A stretch of DNA of 34,168 nt from assembly GCA_021030915.1 (NCBI GenBank), contig JAGEMR010000211.1, positions 1 through 34,168 on the forward strand. The letters are read 5' to 3'. This document shows positions 22,357 to 32,974 of the stretch, piece by piece. A program made the position numbers and the translations under genes. The DNA is from Astrothelium macrocarpum. Taxonomy: Eukaryota > Ascomycota > Dothideomycetes > Trypetheliales > Trypetheliaceae. The notes under the pieces were generated by a model, which was given only the letters and a program-made list of their open reading frames with translations, was not told the origin of the DNA and did not search any database. Positions within the stretch are counted from its first letter, which is position 1, and every line of letters starts with the position of its first letter.

Positions 22357-23962
22357 ATGGCATCAGTATGTTCCACCAACCCTTCTGTAGAGTTTACAAC
22401 ACTTCCAGTGAAGACGTACTCATTCCCATTCACTAACGTGATCTAGTTTCTCGCAAAAGCAGGCCTTCTGGCCCAAACCGTCCTTGCCGTGAACACCGTA
22501 GTAATGAAAGGAGCGGATTTTGTTGATTCAACCACAAATGATAGAGTCATGGTGATTGGCGTCGACTACCAACCTGGCGGACAGTCTGGTTATAATCCAT
22601 CCAGCGGCGTTGACCCTCTAAGCAATGGAACAGTTTGCTTGCGTGATGCTGCGCTGATGCAAGACTTGGGGTTGAATACAATTCGAGTGTACAATGTTGA
22701 TCCGGATCTGAACCATGATATGTGTGCGAGTATCTTCAACGAGGTCGGTATTTACATGATTGTGGACGTCAATTCTCCTCTTGGTGGACAAAGCATCGAC
22801 CGTGATGATCCGGCTGGGTCATACAACACCGATTATTTGAATAGGTATGGATGTGCCAATGGACAAATCCGATGAGCAACAAATCTAACATGTGTCAGGA
22901 CATTCGCCGTGGTTGAGGCCTTCAAGGCTTATCCAAACACGTTGGGGTTCTTTGCCGGAAACGAAATCATAAACGACGTGCCGACCTCCAAGGCCAATCC
23001 TCCATATATCAGGGTAAGCTTGAGGAAGATTTCTTTGTCGATCCATGCTAACTGCCAGCTAGGCCGTCCAACGTGACCTGAAAAATTACATTGCCAAGCA
23101 CTCATCTCGCACCATCCCTGTTGGTTACTCGGCTGCAGACGTTCGTGAAGTCTTGCAAGATACATGGGCCTATCTTCAATGTGCGATCGATGGAAACGAC
23201 AAAGACCCGTCTCGTAGCGACTTTTTCGGCCTGAACTCCTACTCTTGGTGTGGACCCACAGCAACTTTCGAATCCTCCGGATACAATGTCCTCGTCGATA
23301 TGTTTGAAAACACCACGATCCCAGTGTTCTTCTCCGAATATGGCTGTAACACTCCGGCTCCGCGTGTCTTTAATGAAGTCCAGGCGCTGTACGGCCCTCA
23401 AATGACGGTCCTTTCTGGTGGTCTGGTTTACGAATTCACTGAAGAACCTTCCGACTTTGGTCTCATCAATGTGAACGCCAATGGAAGCGCAAACCTTCTC
23501 GTTGACTACGATAATCTGCAGTCTCAAATGGCCAAGCTGAATGTTACCCTACTTCAGTCCTCCAATGCATCCGCGACCCAGGCGCAACCTCCCGCTTGCA
23601 GTGCTGGAGTGGTCTCATCCAGCTCATTCGGTGCCAACTTTTCTCTTCCCGCCACGCCATCTGGTGCCCAGGATCTCATCAACAACGGGTTGACAAACCC
23701 TCAACAGGGCAAGATCATCCAGGTCCAAAGTACTCAAGTACCCATGCCTGTGTATGCTGTCAACGGCAGTCAGATTCAAGATCTTGCCATCAAGCCGCTC
23801 CAAGCAAACCAAGCCAATACGCCCAACGCTGCTGGTACTAGTGGTGGTTCAAGCAACAGCTCAACAACCACGAAGAAAGGAAGTGCAACCACGAACGCGT
23901 CTCAGATGACATTGGTCTTTACATTTGGCTTTCTCAGCTGTGTTGTCTTATTGGTGTTGTAG
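22357..23962 (+). CDS. GPI-anchored 1,3-beta-glucanosyltransferase (GH72, Gas/Gel family)
   Basis: GH72 enzymes cleave and re-join beta-1,3-glucan chains in the cell wall. Exons: 22357-22365, 22447-22844, 22899-23013 and 23063-23962; introns are 81, 54 and 49 nt; the protein is 473 aa. The first coding exon is only nine bases (ATG GCA TCA); splicing to TTTCTCGCA gives a clean signal peptide MASFLAKAGLLAQTVLA. The two catalytic glutamates are visible: E158 in FFAGNEII and E266 in VFFSEYGCN; DYQPGG, NTIRVYNVDP and FFGLNSYSWCG are also typical. There is no C-terminal X8/CBM43 cysteine-rich module, so it is of the Gel1/Gel2-like subgroup. A Ser/Thr/Gly-rich linker (about 405-450) leads to a hydrophobic C terminus (LVFTFGFLSCVVLLVL), a GPI signal. 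It converges with the acetyltransferase gene. Confidence 0.96.
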
Positions 23963-24389
23963 TTGACTTTGTTCAAAACTTTAATTCTTCATTTCTATTA
24001 ACATGTCGGATTAATTAGGGTTTGCCAGTTATGCTTGCATGCATCCTTGATCGCCGTAAAAGGCAAAAATCTCAGCAATCCGTTCGAAATTTGCAGTCTG
24101 GAGAAGGCTGAGGGCATCTCTTCGGAGTCCGGGTGACATCGGTATCAAGAGATTATAAATTCTTTGTTTTATATTTGATTCTTAACGTTTCATTCTTCAT
24201 GAGGCCTGTTATTGCCTTGAGCGGTATTGCATTCCAACAGAAGCAACTGGTAGCATTCAGTCGCATGAAATGACTTGTGTTAGATTATAGACCTTCGCTC
24301 TGCTGACGCTAAAATTGCTGTAGAACCCTTCGTACGGTATTGGCGGGATAAGAGCTGGTTAAATCAGCTCGTCGCCTTGATTCATTCTG
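23963..24389. terminator. Convergent 3' spacer
   Basis: 427 bases between the stop codons of the Gel gene (plus) and the acetyltransferase gene (minus). It must hold both polyadenylation regions. No open frame or repeat of interest is seen; it is moderately AT-rich. Confidence 0.5.
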
Positions 24390-25194
24390 TCATGGCCGAA
24401 ATGTTTTCAGCTTCCCATAGTTCCCGGCTACTGGCCGCCACATAGGCCAGTAATCAAAAGGAACGCAGCTCTCGGCTAGCTTTCGCCATTCTTCGCCAGC
24501 GGCATCGTCGTCGAAGTCGATAGATTCCATGGGTCCTGCAACAAACCCAAATTTCTCATACAATGGCTTTCCCAATGGTAGAGCATCGATGTATGCTTCC
24601 AGTCTTTTCTGATCAACGCAGAGTATGCCCAACTCCATCAGCATTCGACCCAAACCCCTTCCCCTAAAGTCAGGATGCACATTGAGATGGGCTAGGTCTG
24701 ATGGAGAACGGCATCGTCAATTGATCTTTCTTACCACTTTCATGCTACTGAGCTGAGATGCGATTGATCGACTTACAAGCGTGTGGTTTCCGCATGTATC
24801 GCGTTCGTGCTCGCCGTAGACTATTTGTCCATTGTTGAGCAAAACGCTTGCCATCACCCTCGGGCCACCATGTGACTTCTGGATTCTGCATGCCAGTGTA
24901 CGGGTCCCCGTCAAAAAAGTTCCACAGAGCAGCCGCAACGATCCTGCCTGTATCCTCGTTTATCACCTTCGACCATTGGCTACCGGGGCTTCCATGGTGT
25001 CTATCAGTCATTTGCTGGGCGCATGATTTGATTGTGGTCGATCGAGCGTCAGGACCTTCGCCGAAGATTGGATAATATATAGACCTCACCGGGGAAACTG
25101 GCTGGTCAAAAGCTGCCATCTCGAGGGCGACAATTTCCTCGAAATCTTGATCGGAAACAACATCTTCTACGTGGAAGGCCATATTCGCGTTCAT
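24390..25194 (-). CDS. GNAT-family N-acetyltransferase
   Basis: Exons: 25194-24777 and 24697-24390, joined over a 79-nt intron (donor GTAAGT, acceptor CATCAG); the protein is 241 aa. Splicing yields KPHAYLAHLNVHPDFRGRGL, which contains the GNAT motif A acetyl-CoA binding signature R-x-x-G-x-G at R151-G156 (RGRGLG). The following GRMLMELGILCVDQ helix and the PLYEKFGFV strand are motif B features. The N-terminal half (VEDVVSDQDFEEIVALEMAAF) is the usual fungal arrangement in which the first part covers the acceptor site. The acceptor substrate is unknown; fungal relatives are widespread and mostly uncharacterised. A second ATG at 25182 is an alternative start. No targeting signal or membrane segment is seen. 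Confidence 0.87.
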
Positions 25195-25870
25195 ATATAG
25201 AAGTACAGGGAAAGAACTTCTTGCTGATATTCATACCTTCATCCAGGTCATCTGATCAGCTCCTCTGCGGCGTAGAGTTTAACGCACTTCTGTTGTTCGT
25301 CGGCCTCCATTCTTTTCCTTCCCTTGTCCGCTTTATCTTTATTAGCGTTGCATCACGTCCATATGTAAGCAAAATTACGCCCGCTGGTGCCCGGCTCAAC
25401 TCAAACTCCGTCAGCCATATGTACTCCGATTATAGTTCGTGAAGTTATAATGCCTGTACAACTTTTCAGTTGACTCTGCGCAAAAACTATGTCCGATATC
25501 ATGCTAATGTTGAGATTGAGTTTATCGTCGCACAATTGTGGTATATAAGACACTATCTAGAGGCCACAGCCGAATGCCTAATTGTATTTTCATTGAACTT
25601 CATCAGTCTTTCCTGCTATGAAAATCCTTTCTTTGGTGAGATTCTTGATGTGCAAGTGCAGGCATTGCCTTGAAGAAATGGAAATGTCAATGCCCGTGAT
25701 CAAAACACATAACGCTAAGGGAGAAATGTCAGACGACACATGCACTCATATAATACTGGGTATCAAAGTTAACACGTCTGCGATCTGACTGTCTTGCCAC
25801 TGCCACGCCTTGAACGCCAATGAACCCAATCCAGGTACATGAGATGGTTGTCTCCAGGAAAATTGTTGCA
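25195..25870. other. Intergenic region upstream of the acetyltransferase gene
   Basis: 676 bases between the acetyltransferase start and the stop of the next minus-strand gene. Short frames (for example 25221-25442 plus and 25470-25673 plus) carry no motif. A TATATA string lies within 10 bases of the acetyltransferase ATG, too close to be an ordinary TATA box unless the leader is very short. Confidence 0.45.
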
Positions 25871-26870
25871 TTATTCGGAGCCAGATGAGTTATCGTTGTG
25901 CCAGAGGGTGTCACCACAAGGTTCGTTCATCATCCACCGTAATAATAACTTCGCGCCATCCCCGATTACTCTCGGAACCGTAAAGTATTTGGTTTTTCTT
26001 ACAATAAGACGTTGGCTAGCCGTGTCGAAGTGAGCTTGTATGATGCGGGCTTGATCGGCAGAGAGAGAACAGATAATGATCTACGCAAGGCCACATTTGT
26101 TAGAACAGACACAAAAGACTGTGAGTAAGTATGAGATAGCACAACGTACAGGAGCAATCTGGTGTGTATGGGCATATTTGCGATCCCTGAGCCTGCCTGC
26201 CATGAGGGAGGAAGCGCCATAAAGTTCACTCCGCATCAAGCTTTCCTCATCCGGCTCCTGGTCGTGTAGGATCAAGCAAGTCATGTGTGGTTTGGACGGA
26301 TCTTTTGCTTCAAGTAACCCATGGATCTGCCATTGTTCGCCTCGACGAGCACAAAAGATGTCCTCAAACGGCAATTTGGGCTGTCTATTTCGTTATAGTC
26401 ATTAAGAAAGTTCGCTTATTTTTATCAGTGGAATGATTGTGGACTTCGTACGTTCTGTAATTGTAATCACTAAATTGGATAAGATCTGCGTCTCCATATA
26501 GGATGTGTCGTAACATGAATTCTGTATTATATGCTCGATCAAGGTTATTCGAGTCCATAGGACAATCGTCAGGACCCAGTTTCGTGTAATCTTTTGCCTG
26601 TTTGTATCGGTCCCATTTGATGTGAGCCTTTTGTTTCATTAAGAGCCTGTCAACACGCAACGTTGAAAGAGGCTTGGCGAAGCATGGTCTGGTGTCTGCA
26701 GCCTGGCCTCTCTCGAGCTCCATATTCGATACTTCCACGCCAAGATTCTTGAGGTCGACACTACCAAGGCGCGCGGACGTGTGTTCATGGACTTTGACGG
26801 CTATATCACGTACTGGCCAGAACGGATAGTCTGAGTATTTGTTAGAAGCCATTTCACCTTTCGCAAGCAT
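25871..26870 (-). CDS. Uncharacterised fungal protein
   Basis: Exons: 26870-26452, 26384-26150 and 26080-25871; introns are 67 and 69 nt; the protein is 287 aa. I recognise the pattern as one repeated in many ascomycete hypothetical proteins but know no function. Visible blocks: FWPVRDIAVKVHEHTSARLG near the N terminus, STLRVDRLLMKQKAHIKWDR, NTEFMLRHILYGDADLIQFS, then FCARRGEQWQIHGLLEAKDP, LILHDQEPDEESLMRSELYG, and a C-terminal domain with ARIIQAHFDTASQRLIVRKT and LLLRWMMNEPCGDTLW. It is soluble, with no signal peptide or membrane span. GLLEAK contains an E-x-K triplet, which alone is too weak to call a nuclease. The third exon is short and would be missed without splicing. Start choice between 26870 and 26852 is open. 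It lies divergent to the nuclease-like gene at 27737. Confidence 0.8.
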
Positions 26871-27736
26871 TGAGGTTGTAGGATCTGAAATGACCGAGGA
26901 ATGTCTGATTGCGCGTTGCAGCACGGCTCCCAGTTGTTGCTCGCCGGTTGTTATAGCAACGGATGTGCGACACTCCGACCTTGGTGTTCACCACCTAGTG
27001 AGTGTGCCGGCCTAAAAACCTCCGAATTCACCAAATATCAGATATCTATTCACCATCCAAAGTTAACAACAGATTTCCAAAGGATTGTACACTTAACATG
27101 GCATACCAGACGGGAAAACAATTGTAATATCAATTCTGATTTAAATCGTAGTTTCAGCTATGTTTGCGTCGTCGGGAAGGTGTCACACTCAACAGTGAAC
27201 ATCAGGGTGCGAAAGTCGCGCAGCCGGCTTGTGCTGCTCAAGAACTAACCAACAATAGCTATTGTACCAATTAATTGTCGCAGACGTCCAACAATTCGAA
27301 CACGGCAGCCTATGAACTGGTTGGAATGTGACCTCTGGAGCTCAGTTGCCGCGCGCTTTAGATCTAGCATATTTGCTGTTTCGAATACCAATGGCTGGAC
27401 GGGATCGTTGGCAAATGACATCCTGGCTTCTAAACAAGAGCGTCATCATGTATTATCGGTTGTGTCTTCCAACATTAGTGCTGAGGTCTCCATAATTGCG
27501 CGCGTCACTCGGACGCCAAATCTCTACTTTGCGGGAGTTTCAAGTGCGCATAATCACATTCCTCATCATATCGTCATCTACTTGAATAATCAACACCTTC
27601 TATCTCAGACTTTATGACAAGGAACGATTGACTAGGCGCTTCTACATTTGCATTGATATCTAAGAAGGTTTTATTTGTTTGATTCACTCTTTCTCCCCTG
27701 CTATGATAAGATACTTTCATCCGAGCACTCTCGACA
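26871..27736. promoter_or_regulatory. Divergent intergenic region between two uncharacterised genes
   Basis: 866 bases separate the start codons of the 287-aa and 385-aa genes, which point away from each other. Frames at 26901-27248 and 27312-27617 (plus) have no conserved content. The region presumably holds both promoters; no specific element is recognisable. Confidence 0.5.
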
Positions 27737-28947
27737 ATGAGCAGCGGGATACCGACAAAGTGTCCCGGTTCTTCAGGTTTGTGGAGAAAAGAATATCTGG
27801 CTAACAGTCTGTCCGATAAAACGATCTTTGATCTTGAAAACTATAGCTCAGGATCGGAAATAAGATACAGACAATTCCTGCTATTGCGAGTCCTGTGGAT
27901 TGAAGAGGAAATAGAAGGTTTTTCTGAACAAGCTGAAGTTCGAGGAAAATGGTTTAACAAGAATAATGAAGACAAGGCTCGAAAAGAATTCGACAGTGTA
28001 CGGCTAACATCGGCGGGCTGGAAGAATTATCTCGAGTCGACTGGGGCATCTTCCGGAGACATCAAGAAACAAGACTATTTGTCGCTGGGTACTTTCGCTC
28101 TTGTGCGCTATTATCAAGATGCTATCGAAAGTCTTGATCCCATGGAAACATCCCAGAAAACTCGGTATTGGACAAGAAGTGTAGCCAAAAAAGGCCAAAC
28201 GATCCAGAGCGACCTATTTTCGACACCTTCCAAGCAAATCGTATCCGGGATTAAAAACTTGGAAATCGATTCGCCGGACGAGCCTACACCGTCTTCCATA
28301 ATGACTGCCTATTCTCCACCAACTAAGGAAACAACAATACCGCTCGCACCCACAGTGGACGAACAAATTGTCAACACAGCTTTGATCCTCTTCCTGACTG
28401 CCATCACTATGCACGTCACAAGTAAAGTGCACTGGTCTTTGGAAAGGAGAGCTTTTCATGTCCGAAAAGATACGGAGAAAGTGTTTGAGGCTAGAGTTGA
28501 TGGCATCTTGCATCGGAAATCAGACAAGGAGAATGTATTGGCTATTATGGAAGTCAAGCCCAGAGAACGCTGGATTAGGCAGCTTGAAATACAAATGCAG
28601 GAAGCGGCCCAAATGGTTGCTTGGATCAGTGAGTTTCCAGGAATGCAAAACCGAGAGGGCCCTCAAAGGTACTATAAATACTTGCAAGATCCGTGTGTAC
28701 AGCCTCTAATTTATGCCTTAGCCGAATCCTTATATCTCAGGACAGACACGAAATCTGGTTAATTCAGGCGAGATTTGATGAGTCATATATAAAATATATC
28801 ACGAAGGGTCTTATGGAAGAAGGCAAGAAAGAACCTTTTTTGGAGATGCACGAACTCGGACCATTTAATACACTGGAGTCCAAGCATATGAAACTTTTAG
28901 CTCGCTACATTTTGGCCTTCGTGCTTGAACAGAGCGATGGTATCTGA
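27737..28947 (+). CDS. Uncharacterised fungal protein with PD-(D/E)XK nuclease-like core
   Basis: Exons: 27737-28668 and 28722-28947 across a 53-nt intron (GTACTA donor, CTCTAAT branch, CTTAG acceptor); the protein is 385 aa. An alternative acceptor 19 bases later (28740) leads at once to a stop, whereas the chosen one continues into RILISQDRHEIWLIQARFDE. The core HVRKDTEKVFEARVDGIL, then AIMEVKPRERW, supplies an acidic residue (D255), a spacer and E272-V-K274, the arrangement of the PD-(D/E)XK fold, followed by a helix (EIQMQEAAQMVAWI) whose glutamines are also typical. The N-terminal 200 residues are polar with a low-complexity middle. Relatives are common, multi-copy hypothetical proteins in ascomycetes. 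A nuclease activity is inferred from the motif only. No signal peptide. Confidence 0.8.
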
Positions 28948-29882
28948 TTTTAGACTGGGCAAATATCAAGGTCCGTAGTTTAGCAGAATGCATGGGAAGT
29001 TCTAGATTTTTTTTGGGAGGGGGGGCGGGGATTTGGTAGTATTCGATCTATGTTGGCGTCCATTCCGACTTGTTTCTGCTACCTCTACGAATATTTCAGG
29101 TTTAGACCAAAAACTTGTAGTTATTTAAATTTGTGTAGGGTGATCCGAGTAATCCAGAACGGCGCGGCGCGCATATGATGGCCACAAGGATGGCTGATAG
29201 GTAGTGGGCCAAATCGAGCACGATCTGTGAAGAGTTTCTACAATTGACGAAATGACAAATTTTCCAGCCAGCCTTGCTTCTTCGGGATAGCTTCCATGCG
29301 ATTCGTGAAATTACCCAATTCTTGTGCAATTTTCACAATATTGTGTTGAAGGAATCTGCTCTGGTTTGGTAGTCATTACCTCATTGGTACTAGCCTAGCG
29401 TACATAGCCGTCTTGTCCCTCTCAGAGGAACTTAGGCTTCAATAATTCCATCTCATGATTTTTCGTCCCCGACTTCAACATACTGAACACTGGTCATCGT
29501 AGGTGACTTGGCGATGTACCCAAAGCAGCAGTTTGATAGCCTATCATGGCTTGCAGCATGTTATAGACCCACTGTACCCAGCCGTTACCCGTTAGGATTT
29601 TCTACTCCTGACGCTGATCCTCGCCAAGTCCTCTAACCTGATGGTGAGCCTCCGTTATTGTAGATGCAGACAAACACGAACCACAGAAAATGGCACGGAT
29701 GCTTCAAAGAGACGATAATATGCCATCTGGCGGCATACAGAGCTGAAAGACGATTTGGGCTATGCTAGTCAGATTCGTTGAAAGCGTTATTTCCCCTGAT
29801 CTCCTCGACTACTCTCCATCTAACTCAACTTGGCGCTGTTTAGGCTCTCCAAACTCTCCGTCAATCACAACTTTCTATTCAG
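28948..29882. other. Intergenic region
   Basis: 935 bases with no supported gene. A short T8/G-rich low-complexity run lies at about 29009-29030. The frame at 29102-29329 (minus) has no motif. I see nothing else here. Confidence 0.5.
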
Positions 29883-30537
29883 ATGGATTTGAGTCAGCAA
29901 GGAGGCATCTATGAGGCGGGTCACAACAAAGACGACCGTGGACCTGGTATGGTTGCAGTGTGCATGATATTTCCCATATTCGCACTAGCTAGTCTTCTAG
30001 CTCGTTTCGTAGTCAGGGAACTCACTCATGTTAAGTTTGCGTTGGATAACTAGTTAGCTAGAGCAGCTTTGGTATTCGTTAGCCTATCGCCCTGCCAATG
30101 TCCTATCAGGTATTAACAAACATAGGTTTTTAGGATCGGACTACCAATTACTATCGCATTTTGTTCGTAAAGCAATAGTTACCGTGTAACTTATGCTAAA
30201 TGTTGACCTGGTTGCTAGTTGCACGTTATGGAATGGGACGAAATCTTATTACTATCACCCTCGAAGAGAGCATCAACATCTCCAAGGTGAGTCAGATAGT
30301 AGTCGATCCATCAAGTTTAGCATTTGCTGGTTTTCCTTTTTAACATTCTGCTGGGTCACATTTGCTTTTGAACTGTTCTATTCATTTTGTGTAGCTCTGG
30401 CAAGGTTGTCGATCATTGCGCTTCTTAGGCGTATATTTACTACTGGGAACCGAATATTTGCGATAGCTCTGTATGCTATTACTGCCTGGGTTTTTCTATG
30501 GTGGCTGGCCAATGTGTTGATCCTCTTGTTTCTTCAG
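29883..30537 (+). pseudogene. Broken fungal rhodopsin-domain integral membrane protein
   Basis: The start at 29883 gives MDLSQQGGIYEAGHNKDDRG, then hydrophobic VCMIFPIFALASLLARFVV and FALDN followed by an in-frame TAG at 30051. Fungal rhodopsin-domain proteins (the large family of seven-span proteins next to secreted or secondary-metabolism genes) have an aspartate pair and an aromatic residue (DDW or DDY) exactly there. A later exon (30221-30286) reads ARYGMGRNLITITLEESINI followed by a good GTGAGT donor, and 30355-30537 reads FAFELFYSFCVALARLSIIA then LLRRIF, both as expected. No acceptor AG precedes the last exon, and nothing after 30537 matches the C-terminal half, so the gene is truncated as well as interrupted. 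What remains codes for about three of the seven spans. Assignment rests on pattern memory of the family. Confidence 0.65.
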
Positions 30538-30971
30538 GTAAAAGCGACCACGTTTATCGCCTGAATCGGTTAGCGCTTAACTATGTCAAAGGTGGTAATG
30601 TAAGCGACCGGCTCAATATCGGCTCAATCCATGCTCAGACAAGCACAGGAAACTATACCCCATCGAGAATTGTCGATATTATTTTCCTAAACTTCTATGA
30701 ACACTCCTTCACAGATGATCTACCTTATATGTTTTTGTTTTCTAATTCTACAATCAAGTGATATCTTATACTCACGAGACTTCTCAGTCATACCCTAATC
30801 AGATCTATGGCAACCTCTAGGCGTAGCTCAAGGTAATTCTCTCCAATACATGTAGGAGCATCAGACAGGCTATGCCAAAAAGCGACAGCGCTACATCTGA
30901 CAAATCGAATTGTTTTTATATGGTAATATTATACTGCCCACGTCTCTACTAAGCCCTCCCCCCGGCGTCCC
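30538..30971. other. Spacer downstream of the pseudogene
   Basis: 434 AT-leaning bases between the rhodopsin-like remnant and the stop of the oxidase gene. The missing C-terminal half of the remnant is not readable here in any frame. The right end should contain the oxidase 3' untranslated region. Confidence 0.5.
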
Positions 30972-32974
30972 CTATGGCGACGAGAGATCTGGATAGCAAG
31001 CGTAGCGCTCATCGCTCTTGTCCCACCCCACGCAATCCCAACAGGTAAGGATATTGCTCGGGTCGACCTCAGTCTTGATCTGGCGTAAGCGCTCGTAGTT
31101 GTCCGCTCCCCAGAACGCCGCCACAGGATCCGGTTCGAAAACGTCGGCCTCGTTCTGGTAGGCGCCGCTGTCCGGGGCCAGGTGGCGCAGGATCTGGGTC
31201 GCGGCCGTGATGCCGGCGAAGGTGCGCCGGATGGTCGCGGCGTTGGCCTGGTTGCTGAAACTCTGGGCGAGGACCGTGTGCCAGAGGGCGGAGCGCCAGG
31301 CCGGAGTGACGGAGGAGGTGTCATCACCCGAGTAGCTGATCGGAGTAGTGACGAGGATCTGGAGCGAGGATGGGTACGGGCCCGGGTAGGCGATGCTTTG
31401 GGCGACATCGGTGATGGCGGCGAGGATCTGTTGCTGGCCTGCGGATGACTGGAAGAGGGACCGGGGGACGAGACGGCTGCCGATGGCGACGCTGATGTCG
31501 ATCGCTCCGCTATCAGGGGCGATGAAGGCCTCGTAGGCGGTGTAGAAGCTGGGCATTGTAGTCTGACCAAACTGAAGGGTTCGATTACCGAGGGTGGAGA
31601 AAAAGCTGAAGATTGGTGCCATAGAACGTTTGGCTTCGGACGCGGATAATTTGGGGGTCATCATCAGGAAGGAAGATGTCAGACCAGCTTCTCCAGGTGG
31701 TGCAGGGATAATATAACCGCCCCAGCCTTCGGATGCCCACCTGTCGGAACTGGCGATTATTGTTTGCATGAAGTCAGAGAAGGTTCGGTTGGAGTTGGTG
31801 CCGTTAAATACGAGATATGTGACCTGAGAAAGCAGTGAGAAGCTTGCGATGACGGAAGAAAGAGGCGAGGGAATTCACCTGAAGAGTAACCTGAGAATGC
31901 GCCCTATACGTGACCTCCATATTCACGCCAAAGGTGCTTCCTCCACCACCTCGAAGAGCAAAGAATAAGTCGGTATTCTGACACCGATTGGCTGTAACGT
32001 ACGTGCCATTTGGTAATACTGTTTTTATTTGAAGAGCATTGTCGACACCGAGTCCAAGGGTGTTAGACAGAGCGCTGTGGCCACCGCCATTGAGCCACCC
32101 ACCAGCTGCTCCGACAGTCCGATCGGCTCCCCCGACCACGGTGATATTGTTTGCTTCAGCAAATTCGTAAATGCCGTCGAAACCTTGCCCGGCCCCTATT
32201 GTGACGCCATTTCCAGCTGACGCTGAGCAGCCTTCGGGAGTAAAATCAGCTTCAAGAGAAATCGCTGGCTGGTAGGTGTGTGTCCATAGAGCTAGAGAAT
32301 TGGGGGCAGAGCTCCGTCCCTTATAGTCGTGCCCACTATTTTTAACCACAAGAGGGACGCCTGTCTTTTGGGCAAACGCTAACGCTGCTTGGACGTCGGA
32401 GACTTGGGTCACCTTAATATAGTAGCTCGGTACACTTCCTTGGTAGCAGTCCGCCGGCGGAGAAAAGACCGATGAATCGGCAGGATTGATAAAATCAAGG
32501 TTGCAGCTTTGCCCATTGGATTGGCACATGCCCCAATTCGACTATGGAGAAATCAGCGTTGCAAATAAAGCTATTGAGCAGTGCTACGGAGTGTCATCAA
32601 TCACGTGGATACTCCAAGCCAGGAAAATTGATTTGAGTGAAAGGTTTGACAAGGAGACAAAGGACGTTGCTTACGTTTTGATAGCCTCCGAAATTATTGG
32701 CAGAGCTTGTGTCGTTCCCATATCCTGCTTGAACTGCAGAGCACTCGGCAGCATCCGAATTGGTCGGCACCCCTTCATAGATGCTGTAACATGGTTTTGC
32801 CCAAGGGTAGGCCGCTTGCAGCCTGCCTTGGACAGTATTGTTCAAAGACTGCCATTGGGCTTGAGTAACACTGGAGATCCTTGAAGAAGCATTTCTTCGA
32901 TTTAGACAGAGCGCTGAAGAAGAGCTAGCGAGCACGAACGACAAGGCGATGCTGACGAGCGACTGGGAGAGCAT
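30972..32974 (-). CDS. Secreted FAD-linked oxidase, berberine-bridge enzyme type
   Basis: Exons: 32974-32675, 32541-31879 and 31823-30972; introns are 133 and 55 nt; the protein is 604 aa. A signal peptide (MLSQSLVSIALSFVLASSSS) begins the chain. The FAD-binding PCMH domain follows at about residues 140-320, with the flavin-linking histidine H171 in VVKNSGHDYKGRS, and TVGAAGGWLNGGGHSALSN. The C-terminal BBE segment is NYERLRQIKTEVDPSNILTC followed by WDCVGWD. The second flavin link of bicovalent enzymes would need a Cys about 60 residues after the His; the sequence there has Ala/Gly, so a single covalent link is predicted. These enzymes oxidise sugars, alkaloids or polyketides using O2; the substrate here is unknown. 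Frame is open upstream of 32974 but lacks family similarity, and the signal peptide sets the start. The neighbouring rhodopsin-like remnant is a common companion of such genes. Confidence 0.94.

Noticed and set aside
27312..27617. 101-codon plus-strand frame in the divergent spacer
   Set aside because: No motif and no splice partner; not supported as a gene.
28669..28740. Alternative 72-nt intron in the nuclease-like gene
   Set aside because: Leads within a few codons to a TAA, while the 53-nt intron ending at 28721 continues into a conserved-looking C terminus.
30929..31570. 213-codon Ser/Pro/Arg-rich minus-strand frame
   Set aside because: Alternative frame within the oxidase third exon, which has the conserved BBE sequence.
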